From Lachnospiraceae bacterium UBA2864 (GTDB taxonomy: Bacteria; Bacillota; Clostridia; Lachnospirales; Lachnospiraceae), in assembly GCA_002350525.1 (NCBI GenBank), contig DEFA01000049.1, positions 1 through 17,926 of the forward strand: a stretch of 17,926 bases of DNA. Direction: 5' to 3'. The notes beneath the pieces were generated by a model. That model was given only the letters and a program-made list of their open reading frames with translations, searched no databases and was not told the DNA's origin. This document shows positions 14,467 to 17,926 of this stretch, piece after piece (the first letter of the stretch is position 1; each line of letters opens with the position of its first letter). Both the position numbers and the translations under genes were made by a program.

Positions 14467-17400
14467 ATGAGAAAACATCAGATTGGTAAGAAAATAGCAG
14501 CGATTGCCATGGCGGCGGCAATGGCAGTGTCAACGGCATTTTCTGGTGGTATCGGCGGAACGCCTGTGGTACATGCTGCACCGGATGGGGCGCCTGTTCC
14601 TGCAAGACAGGATTCAGTCAGTTCCATAAACTACTCATCCATATTGGGTAGAGCAGTAGATTATGGTATCGTTGCCGAAAATTTTAAACAGATGAATCAT
14701 ATGCAGACAACTTTTGCTGTAAAGAATTTTGCAAGCTTAAAGGGAGATGCAAATGATATAAATCTGCTGGATCATGATACAACGGCACATGTAATGTTGT
14801 ATAAAGTGGATGTTGAGAATTCGGGTGGAGTTGCTCCGGATCCGAATGATGGATTATATCCTGGATATACACCATACAGTTATACGGTTGATGATAATTT
14901 TCAGATCGTAAAAATAGGATCTACATCTTCAGATACTATGATATTTGAAGGACCTAAGAATGAAGTTAACAGCAAAAGGGTAAATGTAGATAATGTAAAG
15001 AATAACAGTGGTTTTGTATGGAAGTATAACGAAAACACGGATGCTAGTATCGACCTTATTATTAATAAGGCGTTTGCAACGTCTGATAAGCTTTCACTTC
15101 GCTGTACTGATCCAAGTTATGCTCTTGATTATAAGAAATATATGAAGCCTGATGGTAAGACGTTAGACATTACAGGTGATACATTTAAGAATAAGGTTGT
15201 CTATATAGATGTTGACAACAGCCTTCTCAGAAAGCTTGCAAATGCCCAGGAATTTATCATTGATAAAGATGATACAACAGTAGTTGTATTGACGGTTTCT
15301 GATAGGGCGGGTGTAAACTATGCCAACAAGTTTGTACGTCTTAATAAGTTCGGCGTATCTGTAGATGGTGGAGATACAGTCTTTACGGATAAGGATGATC
15401 CGGAAGTTGATACTGATGTATGTCAAAAAGTCATATGGAATATAACTACAAGTAAACCGGTACAGTTATGTAATACAGCAGGATTGGTTATTGCTCCGAA
15501 TGCAGAAGTAGATGTAAGAAACACAAGCCGTGGATGGATTGTTGCAAATGATTTATTTAATTCTTATGGTGAGTGGCATTATATTTATAAAGGCATTTCA
15601 CAGGATGTAAACAGGGATGAAGGAAATCAGATGCATTTCTCGGTTCGTAAAGCGTTCACTCGTGATTGGGGAACCAGAGATGAGAGCACTGGATTCACCA
15701 AGCCGGAAGAGGATTCATCTATATTTATAAAAGATGGAGATTATTCTTTTGAGTTTTATGAGACAGGTTCTGATTATGATACAAGTAAGGCAAAGTGGAA
15801 GGATGTAGAAAAGAATCAGGATACAAGTTATGTTAAACTTCCTGAGCTTTCATTTTATGAAAGCAGCGAAGAAGCAGAAAAAGATACGAAGTGGAACAAG
15901 GATTCAAATTATATAATTTCAGATGGCCAGGAAAGAGACTTCTATTATGTTATCAAGGAGGAAGGCGCTGGCCAGATGCATTCTCCGGTTGAAATATCAA
16001 CAGGATATATCAATATTAAGCTCCACGTTAAGAATGATGGAGGGACATTCCTTTATTCGGTAACTTCAGATACATATCTTGGTGATAGTTCACATAGTGT
16101 ATATGAATCAAATCGTAATGTGGAAATGTCTGGTATAGAGTTCGATCTTGATGAGTTCTATAACAAAGTTGGAAATAGCATACAGATAGATAAGGTTGCT
16201 GTTGCCGGTGGTAAAGAAATAGGAGGGGCTACACTTTCCATAACAAGCGATGATAAGTCGTATCCATTTAATTTTACAACTGTCGCTAGAAGAGATGATG
16301 GAACACCGGTTAGCCTTGATTTCAGCGATAATAAGGCTATTCTTAGTATAGCACAGTATAATACAATTTCTTATATGACAGAAGAAGGTAAACATACCCT
16401 TATCAACGGACTGCCTGATGGAAATTATACGTTAACAGAAACAAGAACTCCTTCAAACGGATTTAAGATATCGGAGAGTATATCTTTTAACATCTCGAAT
16501 GGAATAGTTACAAGTCAGGATTCAATCGTAAATGCTAATATCATTACTATGGTTGATGAGGTTAATGTAAAAGTTTCAAAGACGGATAAAGGTGGTAATG
16601 AGTTAGAGGGTGCAGTCCTTGCAATCTATAAGAAAAATAATCTCAACCGTATAGTTTGTGAATTGAAGGCTGCTACACAGACTGTTTCTCTTGAAGCAGG
16701 AGAATATGTGCTTAGAGAAGTCACAACACCTGAACACTATCAGACAGCGAAAGATATTACGTTTACTGTAAAAGAAGACGGAACTGTGATTGATAGTGAT
16801 GGAAAAGACTTTTTGGTAGGTAAAGACGGCGTTTATAATATCATAATGGTTGATGAGGATGCTGCAGCAACAGGTAAGCTCGTTATTACAAAGAGTTTTG
16901 ATGGAGATAATGTAACCAAGGAAGAAAAGGAAGGAGCCCTTAGGTTTACGGTACAGAATAGTGCTAGCGAATATCTCTATAAGGAAAGTAACATAGTTAA
17001 GACAAGCACAAGTAAGAAGGAACTTACTTTAGAGGATTTTGAATTAAGTAATGGTATTTATACCCTTACATTTGAGGGAATCCCTGACGGACAGTACACA
17101 GTATCTGAGACAAACAGCACCATCGCAGGTTATGATGTTGTAACAAATATTGATAAAAAACAGGGCATTACAACCACGACGGCCGAGATAAAAGATGGCG
17201 GAACAAAGAGTGTTGCTATTGTAGATAGTTACAAAGAGCATAAGGGAACTCTTGTAATCGAAAAGAGTTTTGATGGACTTAATATAAATGATGCTGAAAA
17301 AGCAGGTGCTCTTACATTTACTGTTAAAGCTTCGTTTAAGGGTACTACAAGATATGTTGATAAAAATGGAAATTTTGTAGATGATCTGACAACGATTACA

Positions 17401-17926
17401 TTCAATGATGGCTTTGTTAAGCAAGATGATGGAACCTATAAGAAGACATTTGATAACATGCCTCTTGCAGTTTATGAGGTTGTTGAATCGAATACAACTA
17501 TTCCAGGTTACTTATTTAAAACAGAAGCTTCAAATACATCTGGAAGTGCAGAAATCAAGGTTAAAGGTGATGAAGCTTCGGTTAGTATCACAAATGTATA
17601 TGAAAAAACAATCTCTACAGATGTGATGATCAGCAAGAAGGCAGTAAACGGAACAGATGAACTTCCTGGAGCAGAGCTTAAGATAACAAGTGACGCAACC
17701 GGTGAGAATGTAGTGAAAGATGTAAAGACAGATGAAGATCTCATCTGGACATCGACATCTACAGCAAAGACAGTAAGCCTTAAAGATGGAACATACTACA
17801 TGACAGAAACAACAGCTCCAAAGGGATATAAGGTTTCAGAGGTAGTATCATTCAAGGTAGAAGACGGAAAAGTTACAAAGGTCGGAAATGCAGGAGATGT
17901 AAACGGAACGACAGTAACAATGCTTG
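14467..17926 (+). CDS. Large surface adhesin, choice-of-anchor-A head with SpaA/Cna-B-like repeats (3' end outside window)
   Basis: The frame is open from the ATG at 14467 to the last base, at least 1153 codons, so the gene is cut by the window edge. Residues 1-38 form a signal peptide with a likely cut after VVHA. Residues about 55-378 look like a choice-of-anchor-A domain: it opens with GRAVDYGIVAENFKQMNHMQT and closes with LVIAPNAEVDVR followed by GWIVANDLF. A linker region (about 385-560) follows. At least five SpaA/Cna-B-like domains come next (about 568-697, 698-797, 803-920, 926-1046 and 1050 on), each beginning with a lysine strand such as LVITKSF and ending in a Y-x-x-x-E motif such as YTLTETRTPSNGF or YYMTETTAPKGYK, the Lys and Glu places used for isopeptide bonds. 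A sortase motif should lie downstream. AGAGGGAG at 14450-14457 is 9 nt before the ATG. Confidence 0.88.
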   Translation, partial: MRKHQIGKKIAAIAMAAAMAVSTAFSGGIGGTPVVHAAPDGAPVPARQDSVSSINYSSILGRAVDYGIVAENFKQMNHMQTTFAVKNFASLKGDANDINLLDHDTTAHVMLYKVDVENSGGVAPDPNDGLYPGYTPYSYTVDDNFQIVKIGSTSSDTMIFEGPKNEVNSKRVNVDNVKNNSGFVWKYNENTDASIDLIINKAFATSDKLSLRCTDPSYALDYKKYMKPDGKTLDITGDTFKNKVVYIDVDNSLLRKLANAQEFIIDKDDTTVVVLTVSDRAGVNYANKFVRLNKFGVSVDGGDTVFTDKDDPEVDTDVCQKVIWNITTSKPVQLCNTAGLVIAPNAEVDVRNTSRGWIVANDLFNSYGEWHYIYKGISQDVNRDEGNQMHFSVRKAFTRDWGTRDESTGFTKPEEDSSIFIKDGDYSFEFYETGSDYDTSKAKWKDVEKNQDTSYVKLPELSFYESSEEAEKDTKWNKDSNYIISDGQERDFYYVIKEEGAGQMHSPVEISTGYINIKLHVKNDGGTFLYSVTSDTYLGDSSHSVYESNRNVEMSGIEFDLDEFYNKVGNSIQIDKVAVAGGKEIGGATLSITSDDKSYPFNFTTVARRDDGTPVSLDFSDNKAILSIAQYNTISYMTEEGKHTLINGLPDGNYTLTETRTPSNGFKISESISFNISNGIVTSQDSIVNANIITMVDEVNVKVSKTDKGGNELEGAVLAIYKKNNLNRIVCELKAATQTVSLEAGEYVLREVTTPEHYQTAKDITFTVKEDGTVIDSDGKDFLVGKDGVYNIIMVDEDAAATGKLVITKSFDGDNVTKEEKEGALRFTVQNSASEYLYKESNIVKTSTSKKELTLEDFELSNGIYTLTFEGIPDGQYTVSETNSTIAGYDVVTNIDKKQGITTTTAEIKDGGTKSVAIVDSYKEHKGTLVIEKSFDGLNINDAEKAGALTFTVKASFKGTTRYVDKNGNFVDDLTTITFNDGFVKQDDGTYKKTFDNMPLAVYEVVESNTTIPGYLFKTEASNTSGSAEIKVKGDEASVSITNVYEKTISTDVMISKKAVNGTDELPGAELKITSDATGENVVKDVKTDEDLIWTSTSTAKTVSLKDGTYYMTETTAPKGYKVSEVVSFKVEDGKVTKVGNAGDVNGTTVTML
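16870..17608 (+). repeat. Tandem duplicated SpaA-like domain within the adhesin
   Basis: The third and fourth repeat domains are closer to each other than to the rest. GKLVITKSFDG and GTLVIEKSFDG open them, EGALRFTV and AGALTFTV follow, and both end with a T/V-x-E-x-N-x-TI-x-GY motif. At DNA level AAGAGTTTTGATGGA occurs identically at 16891 and 17263, a period of 372 nt (124 codons). This points to a domain duplication more recent than the others. Confidence 0.7.

Noticed and set aside
14459..14470. A three-codon reading frame (M-R-E-stop) overlapping the adhesin start codon as a possible regulatory upstream frame
   Set aside because: Its ATG is only 1 nt from the AGAGGGAG ribosome binding site, too close for good initiation, while the adhesin ATG is at a proper 9 nt.
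17044..17424. Minus-strand open frames through the adhesin gene
   Set aside because: They lie opposite a confident signal-peptide-bearing surface protein, show no family motif and have no ribosome binding site that I can see.

Overview
The window looks like chromosomal DNA of a Gram-positive, low-to-mid GC anaerobe of the Clostridia, most likely a Lachnospiraceae member of the Butyrivibrio type. Pointers are the strong GGAGG ribosome binding sites, sigma-A type promoters with 17-18 bp spacers, a lipobox-anchored binding protein, a meso-diaminopimelate dehydrogenase and a large choice-of-anchor-A / SpaA-type surface protein. The assignment rests on protein character alone and is an inference. 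No mobile element, tRNA, rRNA or CRISPR array was seen.

Region 1 (about 40-6263, plus strand) reads as one transcription unit behind a good promoter at 40-68. It holds an orphan sugar-type periplasmic binding lipoprotein, a membrane diguanylate cyclase with an extracytoplasmic sensor region, a pyruvoyl S-adenosylmethionine decarboxylase, a DUF4178 membrane protein, a DUF350 membrane protein, and an aminopropyltransferase (spermidine synthase fold) fused to a multi-pass membrane domain. The last four form a recognisable membrane polyamine module. What stands out is its position directly behind a ligand-binding lipoprotein and a diguanylate cyclase, which suggests an extracellular signal linked to c-di-GMP and membrane-located aminopropyl chemistry. 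This is the best candidate for an undescribed system here.

Region 2 (6207-8585, plus) holds hslO (Hsp33) and a class I DAHP synthase. A promoter inside the end of the aminopropyltransferase gene would give hslO a leader of about 235 nt, filled by a GC-rich array of hairpins with GAA triloops. A bidirectional terminator follows the DAHP synthase and separates it from a convergent tandem-ACT regulator gene (8586-8990, minus).

Region 3 (9173-12995, plus) is a tight operon: a papain/C39-like cysteine peptidase homologue, a membrane-anchored lipase, an acylphosphatase and a two-domain polyphosphate:AMP phosphotransferase. It ends at a strong, probably bidirectional, terminator. Convergent to it is ddh (13019-13999, minus), with its own extended -10 promoter.

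Region 4 (14269-end, plus) is the start of a large cell-surface adhesin that runs off the window. It has a signal peptide, a choice-of-anchor-A head and at least five SpaA/Cna-B-like domains. Its promoter would start transcription at the foot of a perfect 11-bp hairpin, and a second perfect 11-bp hairpin follows in the leader.
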